Shown: piece by piece, positions 1 to 8,484 of the stretch
Numbering within the stretch: position 1 is the first letter of the stretch
Layout of the letters: each line of letters begins with the position of its first letter
Source of the DNA: an uncultured Acetatifactor sp.
GTDB taxonomy: Bacteria; Bacillota; Clostridia; Lachnospirales; Lachnospiraceae
Assembly: GCA_910586515.1 (NCBI GenBank)
Contig: CAJUGL010000031.1
Coordinates: 1 to 41,168 of the forward strand
Reading direction: 5' to 3'
DNA: 41,168 nucleotides
The notes under the pieces: model-generated
The model's database searches: none
Seen by the model: the letters and a program-made list of their open reading frames with translations, nothing else
Told to the model about the DNA's origin: nothing
Program-made: the position numbers and the translations under genes

Positions 1-74
1 CATTTAAGGAAGTGCTGATTTTATTCACAATAATTAATGCAATGCAGTACTAGTATATAGTTTGATAGCATGTA

Positions 75-112
75 CGCTCTGATGAGGACAAAATCGCCAG
101 AGCGTTTTCTGT
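75..112 (+). terminator. Rho-independent terminator-like hairpin
   Basis: CGCTCTG at 75-81 pairs with CAGAGCG at 98-104, with a 16-base loop, followed directly by TTTTCTGTTT. It would end a plus-strand transcript entering from the left of the window. Its gene is not visible. Confidence 0.6.
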
Positions 113-166
113 TTGACATCTCCAGTTTTTAAAGGACTGGGATTTAAAATTCATCTTAAGAGACGA

Positions 167-195
167 TGGACATCTTCACAATTCAGATATATAAT
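167..195 (+). promoter_or_regulatory. Predicted sigma-A promoter for the lipoprotein gene
   Basis: TGGACA at 167-172 (5 of 6 to the -35 consensus), a 17-base spacer, then a perfect TATAAT at 190-195. It points at the lipoprotein start at 398, giving a leader of roughly 195 bases. No known riboswitch was recognised in that leader. Apart from this promoter and the hairpin at 75-112, I see no gene in 1-397. Confidence 0.6.
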
Positions 196-397
196 AGTTA
201 ATGTCAAGCGGGCGAGCGTTCAATGGAAATATGTGGAAACATTTGACAATAAATTTAGTTTCAGCATATTGCACAAAAATTGTCGCTGTTTTTGTGGGAG
301 GTAGTCTGAGAGGCATTGATCGGCGGCAAGACTGCCGGAGTGCCGCACTGTTTCCCTGTGTAAGATGTATACTCAAGGTGAGGAAGGGAAAATTTCA

Positions 398-778
398 GTG
401 AAGAAAACTTTTGTATTATTGATGATTGGAGTGCTCTCGAATTTTTTTGTTGGCTGTTCAGCTAAAGAAGCAAATGTTGCAACAACTGTAGATATAACAG
501 AAATTGCTCAATTTACAGATGAAAAAATGGAAGCTTATGGATGTACAGTTATAGAAAGAATCATTTCACAAAGGACTGATGACGCAACAGTATTTGTTGT
601 CGAGTATCTTTATCAAAAAGATAGTGACAATGGTACATTCAGATATGGGTATTACTTAAAAGTGGATGAAAAGACATTTTCAATAATTAGCGAGGGAGAA
701 GATATAGATAAAAGTATCCTTGAAGAAAAAAGAGGGGATATACCCTCCATTGGTGTGTCCGGCGAGCGCACGCTCTAA
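398..778 (+). CDS. Putative lipoprotein, 3' end interrupted by a group II intron
   Basis: A small secreted lipoprotein of unknown function. I prefer the GTG start at 398 because GAGGAAGGGA lies 8 to 17 bases upstream; the ATG at 365 has no such site. The first 20 residues form a lipoprotein signal: KK, a hydrophobic stretch, then FVGC with the acceptor Cys at residue 20. The mature part is acidic, about 100 residues, with a YLYQKDSDNGTFRYGYYLKV stretch that could be beta-rich; no domain was recognised. The reading frame runs into the intron 5' end at 753, so the last eight or so residues before the stop are intron-derived and the original C-terminus is missing. The gene is more AT-rich than the neighbouring housekeeping genes, which suggests acquisition. 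No downstream exon was found in the window. Confidence 0.6.
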   Translation: MKKTFVLLMIGVLSNFFVGCSAKEANVATTVDITEIAQFTDEKMEAYGCTVIERIISQRTDDATVFVVEYLYQKDSDNGTFRYGYYLKVDEKTFSIISEGEDIDKSILEEKRGDIPSIGVSGERTL

Positions 779-1373
779 TGGGTGAAAGTCCCTGATCCGC
801 CCGGCAGTGGGAATCATGCAGTCAAGGGAAAGAGCGTCACCGTGAGGTGGGGGTTGAAGGAAACCAGAAGCAAAACACTGGCTTGTAAAAGTTGTCCGGA
901 TAGGCTGTGAAGCGTGGATGAGGTTGCCAAACAAACTAAAGTCCAATAACTGCACGGAACGCTGGCAGTAAACGGGGCAGGTATAAGTGCGAAAGAACGT
1001 GTGGGTACCCGGGGAGGTTTTACGGACGTGGCAAAGTGATAAAATATTCACAGCTACGGTCAAAAAAGGTTTATCGTGAGAATCAGCAGACCCCATAGTA
1101 CAATACCCTGCGGCTTAAGACGTGGGGAAAGTGGGGGAACAATAGGAGGTGCGATTCCTAGATGGAAACCAGACATGGATATAAGTACAGACAACTTCAT
1201 ATAGAAGACTACCTGCGGAGTTGGGAAAGGTAACAGGAGTGTACGCCCATGATTGGATGATCAGGGTCACTGGCACCAACACCAACACGGGTTTTTTGAT
1301 GGACAACCTACTCGACACAATTCTGAGAGCGGACAATTTGAATGCCGCTTATAGGCCTGAACCGCCGAAATAA
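753..1373 (+). mobile_element. 5' remnant of a group II intron
   Basis: The element opens with GTGTGTCC, a match to the group II GUGYG 5' boundary, and a few bases on has the conserved TGGGTGAAAGTCCCTG seen near the start of domain I in many bacterial introns. About 540 bases of structured, non-coding domain I-III-like sequence follow, then the start of the intron-encoded protein at 1299. After about 18 codons the protein jumps to GGCCTGAACCGCCG, which I read as sequence normally found just before domain V, and then to unrelated sequence. No domain V or VI is visible, so the intron cannot splice by itself. The insertion point follows a GAGGG/CCCTC hairpin at about 733-747. Boundary positions are inferred; the 3' edge lies between about 1353 and 1373. 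Confidence 0.75.
1299..1373 (+). pseudogene. Truncated group II intron reverse transcriptase/maturase start
   Basis: The ATG at 1299 begins a 24-codon frame reading MDNLLDTILRADNLNAAY and then RPEPPK before a TAA. The first 18 residues match the typical N-terminus of group II intron-encoded proteins, which continue with a Lys/Arg-rich NKGA..GxDG segment. That segment, the reverse transcriptase core with its YADD motif, the maturase domain and any endonuclease domain are all absent. It is a dead remnant left by an internal deletion of the intron. Confidence 0.7.
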
Positions 1374-1493
1374 TAAATAATCCGCAGCGATGTTAAAAAG
1401 CCTTCACGCAGGTCGCCGCCAGTATGCTGGATATGCGGATATGCCGGTATGGCTTGTCTGTCAAAACTTGTAGAAGTATGCCAGTGCCCCCTC

Positions 1494-2570
1494 TTATTCC
1501 CGTGCTTTTGTCAGCGACAAATATTGTTGATATAGGAGAACCCGCCGGAACCCATCTAAAATGGAATACTTCGGCTCCCACCCAAGCCCTTTCAGCTTCT
1601 CATTGCTGGGCGCTATCGCTCCGATTGCTGTGTTTTCCGTATAACGCTCACCTGCAGGGCGCCGCTTCCATGTCACCTGAATATCCACGTCCTGCCGCAG
1701 GGTCGCCAGCATCTCCGCCAATTGCCGGACAGAGACAAACTGGTCCGTATTGCACACATTATATGCTTCACCGTCCTTGCCTTTCGTCAGCACTGTGAAC
1801 AGCCCTGCGATGGCATCTGCTACATAGCAGAAGGTTCTCTTCCCCGTCCCATCGCTTTTGATTGCAATATCCTGGCCATCCACAATGTTCTTCATGAATG
1901 AAGCGAACACTCTTGGATCCTTATCGATGTCCATGGTGGGCGCATAAGTGTGCCAGATTCTCAGCATCCTTACCGGCACTCCGTACTGGTGCATAAAGGA
2001 ATAACACATCGTTTCCGCCATCCTCTTGCTTTCGCTGTAACAGCTATGGATGTCCAGCGGATCCACGATACCCATATCCTTCTCCGTGACATACTCTACC
2101 CCTCGAAGGGCGCCGTAGACATCCCCTGTACTGAACATCAGGAAGCCCTTTGCCCTCTTCTCGACCGCCAGCTGAAGCAGATAGTAAGTCCCAATGACAT
2201 TAGGACTCAGCACGTCCACGGGGCATGCATCATAGTATTGGGGGCTGGCAAGGCTCGCCGCATGGATGATATAGTCGACTTCCCCTTCAATAGGAACCGG
2301 CTCTAGGATGGAATCTGTCACTAAAGTGATGTAACGGGCATTGCAGCGCTCCCCGAACCTGGCGGCGAACCTCTCAGCCGACCTGGCCATGGCGATGATA
2401 CGGATGTTGAAACCCTCTTCCTCATTGAGAAAAATCAGCATGTACATCACATAGGATGCCAGCATCCCGTTAGGCCCCGTCACCAGCACGGTCTTGTCCC
2501 GGAGCTGGTTCCAGTCGATATTCCGATGATAGATCTCCTTGATGTCCTGAAAAATAATGTCGTCCTTCAT
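1494..2570 (-). CDS. NAD-dependent epimerase/dehydratase (extended SDR, sugar nucleotide)
   Basis: A 358-residue cytoplasmic extended short-chain dehydrogenase/reductase acting on a nucleotide sugar. The Rossmann motif is TGPNGMLAS near residue 32 (a variant of GxxGxxG), followed by HAASLASP and STGDVYG, and the catalytic YSESK with its SDR Tyr and Lys. The closest family memory is UDP-glucuronate decarboxylase/NDP-sugar epimerase proteins with an N-terminal extension, which also occur in dideoxysugar clusters. Its ATG overlaps the stop of the preceding SDR by four bases (ATGA), and GAGAGGAGGG lies inside that gene, so the two are translationally coupled. It is the last gene of the glycan cluster. 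It could act as the reductase of the branched sugar or in another sugar path; the substrate is not readable from sequence. Confidence 0.8.
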   Translation of the reverse strand: MKDDIIFQDIKEIYHRNIDWNQLRDKTVLVTGPNGMLASYVMYMLIFLNEEEGFNIRIIAMARSAERFAARFGERCNARYITLVTDSILEPVPIEGEVDYIIHAASLASPQYYDACPVDVLSPNVIGTYYLLQLAVEKRAKGFLMFSTGDVYGALRGVEYVTEKDMGIVDPLDIHSCYSESKRMAETMCYSFMHQYGVPVRMLRIWHTYAPTMDIDKDPRVFASFMKNIVDGQDIAIKSDGTGKRTFCYVADAIAGLFTVLTKGKDGEAYNVCNTDQFVSVRQLAEMLATLRQDVDIQVTWKRRPAGERYTENTAIGAIAPSNEKLKGLGWEPKYSILDGFRRVLLYQQYLSLTKARE

Positions 2571-3541
2571 GCCGCCCTCCTCTCAAAGGAGATACCGCAC
2601 ACAAAGCCGGTCAGTTCAAGCAGTACCCCCCCCGGATTTTGGGGAGCCTTTGCCCGTATCATCCTGCTGATGCCTTCCTGAAAGCTTATCTTTGGCCTGT
2701 AGCCAATCGCCCTCATCGTCTTCTCCGCATCCACATCCAATCCCGGAGCCTGTGCCATAACAGGCGCGGCAAACTCCGCTTTCGCCTCAGGGCCGTAAGC
2801 CTTCATCAGGATATCAATATACTCCCTTAAAGGCCTGGATTCCGGATCGGCGACAAGCCATGTCCCGGACGGCACGCTGTCACTGCCTAACGCATAGAAC
2901 ATCTCCCCGGCATCGCTCTCATAGAGATAATTCCATGGTTGAACCCCGGACGAGAACTGCGCTGTCTCTCCCTTCCCAAAGCATGCGATGGCATAGTCCA
3001 GCATCGTCCCTTCATTATCATGGGGACCGTACACGCTGAAGACCCTGCCCCAGACATGGTCCATACCCTTGCTTTCACATAATTTTCTGCTTAGAATCCC
3101 CGCCGCATATTTCGCTGCCCCATAGGATGTCACCGGATGATGTCTCGTCCCCTCGTTGATTACGCCGTCCACAGGGCCATATTCAGCCTGGGAGCCTGCC
3201 CCTACGAAACGGCGGCATCCTGCCTTCTCTGCAAGCTCCACGGCTTCCAGCGTGTATCTGATATTCCGTTCATGGATCGTCGGCTCATCCCTTTCCTCCC
3301 TGCCTGTCCCTGCCCAGGCGAAGTGGTAGAAGACATCACAGTCTTCTGGCAGCCCCTCAATCCAGGACAAGCTCTCCAGCGAACCATCGACAGGATGCAC
3401 AAGAGGCGATGGAATGAGCCTGCTTCTCCTTTTTGTATTTGGCCTGATGACTGCATACACTTCTGTGCCTTCCCTGACCGCTACTTCCGTCAGGGCAGTC
3501 CCAAGCATGCTGGTCGCTCCGGTTATGACGATTTTCTTCAA
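2567..3541 (-). CDS. NAD(P)-dependent sugar epimerase/reductase (SDR), possible YerF-type role
   Basis: A 324-residue extended SDR. It has ITGATSMLGTAL at the N-terminus for dinucleotide binding, FYHFAWAG, VGAGSQAEYG, and the catalytic SYGAAKYAAG. Position right after the YerE-like enzyme suggests that it reduces the 4-keto (or acetyl) group of the branched CDP-sugar, as YerF does in Yersinia; this is inference from context. The C-terminal 24 residues after AKAPQNP are odd: they are read through an eight-G run and through the ribosome-binding site of the next gene, so the tail length may depend on that homopolymer. A one-base change in the run would give a stop within a few codons. Confidence 0.75.
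   Translation of the reverse strand: MKKIVITGATSMLGTALTEVAVREGTEVYAVIRPNTKRRSRLIPSPLVHPVDGSLESLSWIEGLPEDCDVFYHFAWAGTGREERDEPTIHERNIRYTLEAVELAEKAGCRRFVGAGSQAEYGPVDGVINEGTRHHPVTSYGAAKYAAGILSRKLCESKGMDHVWGRVFSVYGPHDNEGTMLDYAIACFGKGETAQFSSGVQPWNYLYESDAGEMFYALGSDSVPSGTWLVADPESRPLREYIDILMKAYGPEAKAEFAAPVMAQAPGLDVDAEKTMRAIGYRPKISFQEGISRMIRAKAPQNPGGVLLELTGFVCGISFERRAA
2626..2633. repeat. Homopolymer C8 tract (G8 on the coding strand)
   Basis: Eight consecutive C residues on the plus strand lie inside the last 25 codons of the SDR gene that ends at 2567. Such runs slip easily during replication and during sequencing. Here slippage would only alter the C-terminal tail and its coupling to the next gene. 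Confidence 0.9.
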
Positions 3542-3612
3542 AGTTTCACTCCTCTTCCACCATTTCTCTCAATAAAGCCCCTCTGCCGCCCGGGAAGCAT
3601 CCTGCACAGCTT

Positions 3613-5373
3613 TCAGGCCTTAGGCTCCATGTTCATAATTCTTTCATATAGCTTCCTATCAATCAAGGGCTCCTGGTCCTGGTTGGGCTTCCCGAATTCC
3701 AGCTTGGGAAACACATAGGTATCCTCATCGATAAGAATTTCCAGAAGCTCAGGTTCATCGTCCCTAAAGGCATAGTCCGCTGTCCTGCCAGCTCCGACCC
3801 TTCTGCCCCGAATCCCATATGCCTCCGCAATCCGTGCAAAATCCGGTGCTGTGTATCCGCCCTCCGGCTTTGTCTGGAAATATCTCCCGTCAAAATACAT
3901 CTCCTGGAAATGGCGTATCATGCCAAGGGCGCCATTGTTCAGGACGACAATCTTGATAGGCAGGCGCTCCCTGGCGATGAACTGGAGCTCCTGTATGTTC
4001 ATCTGCATGCCGCCGTCCCCGGTGATGCAGTAGACCGGCCTTTTCCCGCTTCCATAGTAAGCGCCAATCGCCGCCGGAAGCGAATACCCCATGGCGCCGT
4101 GCCCGCCGGAAAACAGCACCTTCTGGCCGGGTTTTACCTTCAGCGACTGCGCCACCCAGACCTGGTTCTGACCCACATCTGTCGTAATCACTGCACTCTC
4201 TGGAATCCCTTCCCCCACACTCTCTATAATCCTGCCGGTGCTGTTCTTATCAATTGTCGAGAGCAATCCTTTAATCTCATCGCACACCGCAATCCATGGC
4301 CGGTAATCCCTACTGCTCTCCACAGCCTCCAGTACACTGATTGCACTCTCCATATCCATGCAAAACTGCGTCTCGTTCGCATGTACGGAGTAATCCAGCT
4401 CTCCCAGGTCTACATCAAAACGGATAATCTTCGCATTTGGAGCGAACCCTTCCCGATTGAACCCCACCTGCCTGATATCCATCCGCGACCCGATAGAAAT
4501 AATCAAGTCGCTCTTTGCAGCAATAAAGTTTGCCGCCCTTGTTCCGTATGCCCCAATAAAACCATAGTAACGCGGGGCATGCTGCATGACATCGAAAGCA
4601 ACCATCGATGAAACGACCGGAATTCCCAGTCTCGCCGCAACCGTCCGAACCCTGTCCCCATATCCGGCGGCTTTCACCCCGGCGCCGATAAGGAGGACGG
4701 GCGAGTCAGATTGGCGGATAGCCGCAGATACAACCCCGACAGCTCCCGCGATATTTCTGGGCACCTCTTGCCTGTGCACCGCCACCCCTGACGCCTCCAC
4801 TTCCTCCCGGAACACGTTCATCGGAATATCCAGAAGCACGGGACCCTTACGTCCAGTTGTTGCGATGTCATATGCTTTCTCAAGCTCCCCTGGCAACTCT
4901 CCTACGCATTCAACATATGCCGCATACTTAGTCACAGGTTTCACCATGGAGACAATATCTGTCTCCTGAAATCCTCGCTGCCTTACACCATACCTTCCCT
5001 TTGCCTCGTTTGCATTGACCTGGCCTGTGATGAAGATTGCGGGGACGGAGTCAAAGTAAGCGTTGCATATGCCTGTGACGAGGTTCGTCGCGCCCGGGCC
5101 GGATGTGGCATATGCAATCCCCGGTTTTCCCGATGTCTGGGCATATCCACAGGCCGCAAATGCAGCCCCCTGCTCATGATAGGTGACATGGGCGGAAATA
5201 CAGCCAGAATAACGCGAAAATGAATCCATCAGATATGTGACCATACCACCTGGATAGCCGAACACGTCAGTTATCCCTTTGCCAATCAGGTATTCCACTA
5301 TAAAGTCGGCTGCAATCATCCTCCTGCTTCTGTGACAAGAATGATTGGGTATATGCCCTTTTTGTGCCATCAT
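3613..5373 (-). CDS. Acetolactate synthase-like thiamine diphosphate enzyme, YerE-type candidate
   Basis: A 586-residue member of the pyruvate decarboxylase/acetolactate synthase superfamily. It has an N-terminal PYR domain with the activating Glu in TYHEQGAAFAACGYA (Glu67), a central FAD/nucleotide-type domain, and a C-terminal PP domain whose GDGGMQMN begins near residue 450 and is followed by the NN of the thiamine-diphosphate motif. In Yersinia, YerE is such an enzyme: it transfers a two-carbon unit from pyruvate onto the 4-keto carbon of CDP-3,6-dideoxy-4-keto-glucose to give the branched sugar yersiniose. The location between rfbF/G/H and two SDR genes supports this role over branched-chain amino acid synthesis, and no ilvN-like regulatory subunit is adjacent. 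The start at 5373 has GGAGG about 9 bases upstream; the ATG at 5319 has AGGAGG touching it and is less likely. Confidence 0.75.
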   Translation of the reverse strand: MMAQKGHIPNHSCHRSRRMIAADFIVEYLIGKGITDVFGYPGGMVTYLMDSFSRYSGCISAHVTYHEQGAAFAACGYAQTSGKPGIAYATSGPGATNLVTGICNAYFDSVPAIFITGQVNANEAKGRYGVRQRGFQETDIVSMVKPVTKYAAYVECVGELPGELEKAYDIATTGRKGPVLLDIPMNVFREEVEASGVAVHRQEVPRNIAGAVGVVSAAIRQSDSPVLLIGAGVKAAGYGDRVRTVAARLGIPVVSSMVAFDVMQHAPRYYGFIGAYGTRAANFIAAKSDLIISIGSRMDIRQVGFNREGFAPNAKIIRFDVDLGELDYSVHANETQFCMDMESAISVLEAVESSRDYRPWIAVCDEIKGLLSTIDKNSTGRIIESVGEGIPESAVITTDVGQNQVWVAQSLKVKPGQKVLFSGGHGAMGYSLPAAIGAYYGSGKRPVYCITGDGGMQMNIQELQFIARERLPIKIVVLNNGALGMIRHFQEMYFDGRYFQTKPEGGYTAPDFARIAEAYGIRGRRVGAGRTADYAFRDDEPELLEILIDEDTYVFPKLEFGKPNQDQEPLIDRKLYERIMNMEPKA

Positions 5374-5509
5374 GCTGCCATACCTCCGCTTACTCCGCCT
5401 GTGCCGGATAACCTGATTTTTGTGGGCCGTATGGCAATATTTCTACTTTCCCGATACCCCAAGCAGATATGTGCATAAACGCGCTGTTTCATTGAACCTT
5501 CCCTCCCGC

Positions 5510-6721
5510 TTATTGTACTGCCTTAATAATGGCTTCCGCCATGTAATCGATCATCACGTCCGTCATCCCGGGATACACGCCAATCCAGAATGAATTATTC
5601 ATTATGAAATTCGTGGCGTCCAGATTACCAGCCACACGGTAGGCTGCCGTTCCCCTGATCTGGTCGAAGCAGGGATGCTTGATAAGGTTTCCGGAAAAGA
5701 GCAGCCTGGTCTGAATATGATGGCTCTCTAAATACTGAGTAATCCGGTTTCTTTCCAACCCGCTCTCCGGACGGATTGAAATCAGGAAGCCGAACCACGA
5801 CGGTTCACTGTTCTCCGCAGGCTCCGGTAGAATCAGCTTATCGCTGACGCACTCCAGGGCCTTGCGCAGCCTGTCCCAGTTATGCCGCCTTCTCTCGATA
5901 AAGCCCGGGAACTTCTTCAACTGCTCACAGCCAACGGCGGCCTGCATGTCCGTCACTTTCAGGTTGTAGCCGAAATGGCTGTAGACATATTTGTGGTCAT
6001 ATCCGGCGGGAAGCTTCCCATGCTGCCCGTCAAAACGATGGCCGCAGAAGTTGTCCCTGCCGGAAGGGCATACGCAGTCACGCCCCCAGTCACGGAACGA
6101 GAGGATGAGTCGGTGGAGGAGGGGATTGTCCGTATACACACAGCCGCCTTCCCCCATGGTCATATGGTGCGGGGGATAGAAGCTGGACGTGCCGATGTCC
6201 CCCCAGGTCCCTGTAAACTTCTCTTCCCCGTCAATGGTATATTTCGTCCCCAGCGCATCGCAGTTGTCTTCCACCAGCCAGAGACCATGCCTGTCACAGA
6301 ACGCCTTGACCGCCTTCAGGTCAAAGGGATTCCCAAGGGTATGGGCGATCATGACGGCCTTGGTCTTCCCGCTCAGGGCACCTTCCAACTTCATCACGTC
6401 TATGTTGTACTGGGGTACGGTGACATCCACAAATACAGGCACTGCCCCATAGTTGAGTATGGGGGTGACAGTGGTGGGGAACCCGCAGGCAACCGTGATG
6501 ACCTCGTCGCCAGGAATGACCTGGCGCCTGCCAAGCTCCGGCGCCGTCAGGGCCATGAAGGCAATCAGGTTGGCGGAGGAGCCTGAGTTCACCAGATGCG
6601 CGTATTTCACACCGATCCACTCGGCGAATCTCTTTTCGAACTCATCAGAGAACCGCCCTGTGGTCAGCCAGAAGTCGAGCGCGGCATCCGTAAGCGCCTG
6701 CATCTCCTTCTCGTCGAACAC
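5510..6721 (-). CDS. rfbH: CDP-4-keto-6-deoxyglucose 3-dehydrase, 5'-truncated
   Basis: A PMP-dependent, [2Fe-2S] enzyme of the DegT/DnrJ/EryC1 fold that removes the C3 hydroxyl of CDP-4-keto-6-deoxyglucose. The family's His-for-Lys swap is seen in FYPPHHMTMGEGG (residues 181-193), and all four cluster Cys are present: C154, then C216, C218 and C226 in the C-x-C-x7-C pattern. The only start is a GTG at 6721 without a ribosome site. The same frame stays open upstream to about 6784 and reads HEFKEKKEGFKPGDRIPY, which is normal RfbH sequence, so the true N-terminus (roughly 25 more residues) has been lost in a deletion that joins it to rfbG. Expression is therefore doubtful although the core is intact. 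Confidence 0.85.
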   Translation of the reverse strand: MFDEKEMQALTDAALDFWLTTGRFSDEFEKRFAEWIGVKYAHLVNSGSSANLIAFMALTAPELGRRQVIPGDEVITVACGFPTTVTPILNYGAVPVFVDVTVPQYNIDVMKLEGALSGKTKAVMIAHTLGNPFDLKAVKAFCDRHGLWLVEDNCDALGTKYTIDGEEKFTGTWGDIGTSSFYPPHHMTMGEGGCVYTDNPLLHRLILSFRDWGRDCVCPSGRDNFCGHRFDGQHGKLPAGYDHKYVYSHFGYNLKVTDMQAAVGCEQLKKFPGFIERRRHNWDRLRKALECVSDKLILPEPAENSEPSWFGFLISIRPESGLERNRITQYLESHHIQTRLLFSGNLIKHPCFDQIRGTAAYRVAGNLDATNFIMNNSFWIGVYPGMTDVMIDYMAEAIIKAVQ

Positions 6722-6784
6722 CCTGGAGGCGTACGGGATACGGTCTCCAGGCTTGAACCCTTCCTTCTTTTCCTTGAATTCATG

Positions 6785-7672
6785 ATCAGGAAACGCGCCT
6801 CGTGAGGGCCGCCGTCATATTTGTCGATCCATCTAAGCCCCTCGCCCCAGTGCTTCACGAACAGATCCACCAGGGCACCAGTCTGAAGACAGTTCTGGTC
6901 ATCTGGGCCTACGTTGTACCAGGATGCGTAATCAGGGGATTCATATTGCTTCGCCGCAATCATCAGATATGCAGCCACAGGATCCAGCACATGCTGATAA
7001 GGACGGGTGGAAAAAGGATTCCGGACAATGATCTCCTCCCCTTTCATCGCTGCCCTGATACAGTCAGGTATGATGCGGTCGCTGGCAAAGTCCCCTCCGC
7101 CGATAACATTTCCGGCACGGGCTGTGGAGACTGCCACCCGGCCATCCGTGTAAAAGGAGTTCTTATAGCTGTGGGTCACAAGCTCCGAGCAGGACTTGGA
7201 ATTGCTGTAGGGATCGTAGCCGTCCAGGGGTTCGTTCTCCCTGTAGCCCCATTCCCATTCCCGGTTCTCATAGACTTTGTCCGTGGTGACATTGAGGAAG
7301 GACCTGACGCTTTCCGTCTGCCTCACCGCTTCGCAGATATTCACCGTCCCTAAGACATTCGTGCCGTATGCCCACCGGGTCTCTATAGCTGTCGCGCACG
7401 ATTGGCTGGGCGGCCATATGGATCACAATTTCCGGCCGGTATGTCCCGAACACCTCCAGCAGGTGATCCAAATCCCTTACGTCACCTTGGATATGAGTAA
7501 TCTGCTCCTTGATTCCGCAGAGGTCGAACAGCCTTGTCTCCCTTCTGCCGCACGTGGAATATCCAATTACCTCAGCGCCTGCATTGGCCAATACCACGCT
7601 CATCCAGGAACCTTTGAATCCTGTATGGCCAGTGATCAGCACTTTCTTTTCTTTATAAAAACTTAAGTCCAT
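6785..7672 (-). pseudogene. rfbG: CDP-glucose 4,6-dehydratase, frameshifted and 3'-truncated
   Basis: The ATG at 7672 (AAGGAA upstream) starts a typical RfbG: VLITGHTGFKGSW for NAD binding, then VIHMAAQPIVRDSYRDP. At about 7369 the frame breaks; the next frame continues as YGTNVLGTVNICEAVR, then LNVTTDKVYEN, DPYSNSKSCSE with the catalytic Tyr-x3-Lys, and WYNVGP. Relative to the family the break looks like a loss of two bases in a GGCACATAC-like context. The match then stops at GGPHEARFL (about 6787), where the last 40 or so residues should follow, and the DNA switches directly to rfbH sequence. So there are two separate lesions: a -2 frameshift and a deletion. An assembly error could explain the first but less easily the second. 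Confidence 0.85.
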
Positions 7673-7698
7673 AGTCCCATTCCTTTTCCGAAAGCACT

Positions 7699-8481
7699 TC
7701 AGCCTTCCCACTTCTTCCACGGCGCCCTGCCGCTCTCCAACAGCTTGTCCAGCATAGCCTTCTCTCGCACATTGTCCATGCACTGCCAGAACCCTTTGTG
7801 CATATAGGACATCAGCTGCCCCTCCTGCGCCAGCCGTTCAAGGGGCTCTCTTTCAAATACGGTCTGGTCGTCATCTATGTAGTCAAAGATTTCCGGGTTC
7901 AAGACCATATACCCGGCATTGATCGGAGCGCCATCGCTGATTTTCTTTTCCCGGAAGGCCTTGACCGCATTGTCGCCGCCGATATCCAGCACCCCCTTGG
8001 ACTGGTCCTGCATGACGGCTGTCAGTGTCGCTATTCTTCCATGTCCTTTGTGGAATGCAATCAGTTTATTGATGTCCACATCGCAGACGCCGTCGCCATA
8101 GGTCATCAGGAAAGGTTCGTCGCCCACATACTTCCGGATGCGCCTGATTCGGCCTCCGGTCATGGTGCGGAGCCCGGTATCGACGACTGTGACCTTCCAT
8201 GGCTCAGTATTACATTCATGCACGATTCGCTCATCCTTTTTGTTTCTGTAATCAAAGGTCACGTCACTGCTGTCCAGAAAATAATTCGCGAACCACTCTT
8301 TCATGGCCTGCTGCTTATATCCAGCGCAGATGATGAACTCGTTATGGCCGTAGTACCCATACTCCTTCATAATGTGCCAGAGGATGGGCCTGTCGCCGAT
8401 CTCCACAAGGGGCTTCGGCTTGAATGCTGATTCCTCTGATATCCTTGTGCCGAAGCCTCCGGCCAGCAGCACTACTTTCAT
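7699..8481 (-). CDS. rfbF: Glucose-1-phosphate cytidylyltransferase
   Basis: Makes CDP-glucose from CTP and glucose-1-phosphate, the entry step to CDP-3,6-dideoxyhexoses. At 260 residues it matches the usual length. The nucleotidyltransferase signature LLAGGFGTRISEES is at the N-terminus, then KPKPLVEIGDRPILWHIMK, the metal-binding MTYGDGVCDVD, and family-typical HECNTEPWKVTVVDTG and KGFWQCMDNVREK. It starts three bases after the flippase stop, with GGAGGAGG just upstream inside that gene, and is followed by rfbG. No damage is seen. Confidence 0.95.
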   Translation of the reverse strand: MKVVLLAGGFGTRISEESAFKPKPLVEIGDRPILWHIMKEYGYYGHNEFIICAGYKQQAMKEWFANYFLDSSDVTFDYRNKKDERIVHECNTEPWKVTVVDTGLRTMTGGRIRRIRKYVGDEPFLMTYGDGVCDVDINKLIAFHKGHGRIATLTAVMQDQSKGVLDIGGDNAVKAFREKKISDGAPINAGYMVLNPEIFDYIDDDQTVFEREPLERLAQEGQLMSYMHKGFWQCMDNVREKAMLDKLLESGRAPWKKWEG

Positions 8482-8484
8482 ATC

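Noticed and set aside
1393..1581. 62-codon minus-strand frame at the end of the glycan cluster
   Set aside because: It overlaps the end of the SDR gene in another frame and its sequence matches no family I know.
5319..5373. Internal ATG at 5319 as start of the YerE-like protein
   Set aside because: Its AGGAGG touches the start codon with no spacing; the ATG at 5373 has a better spaced site.
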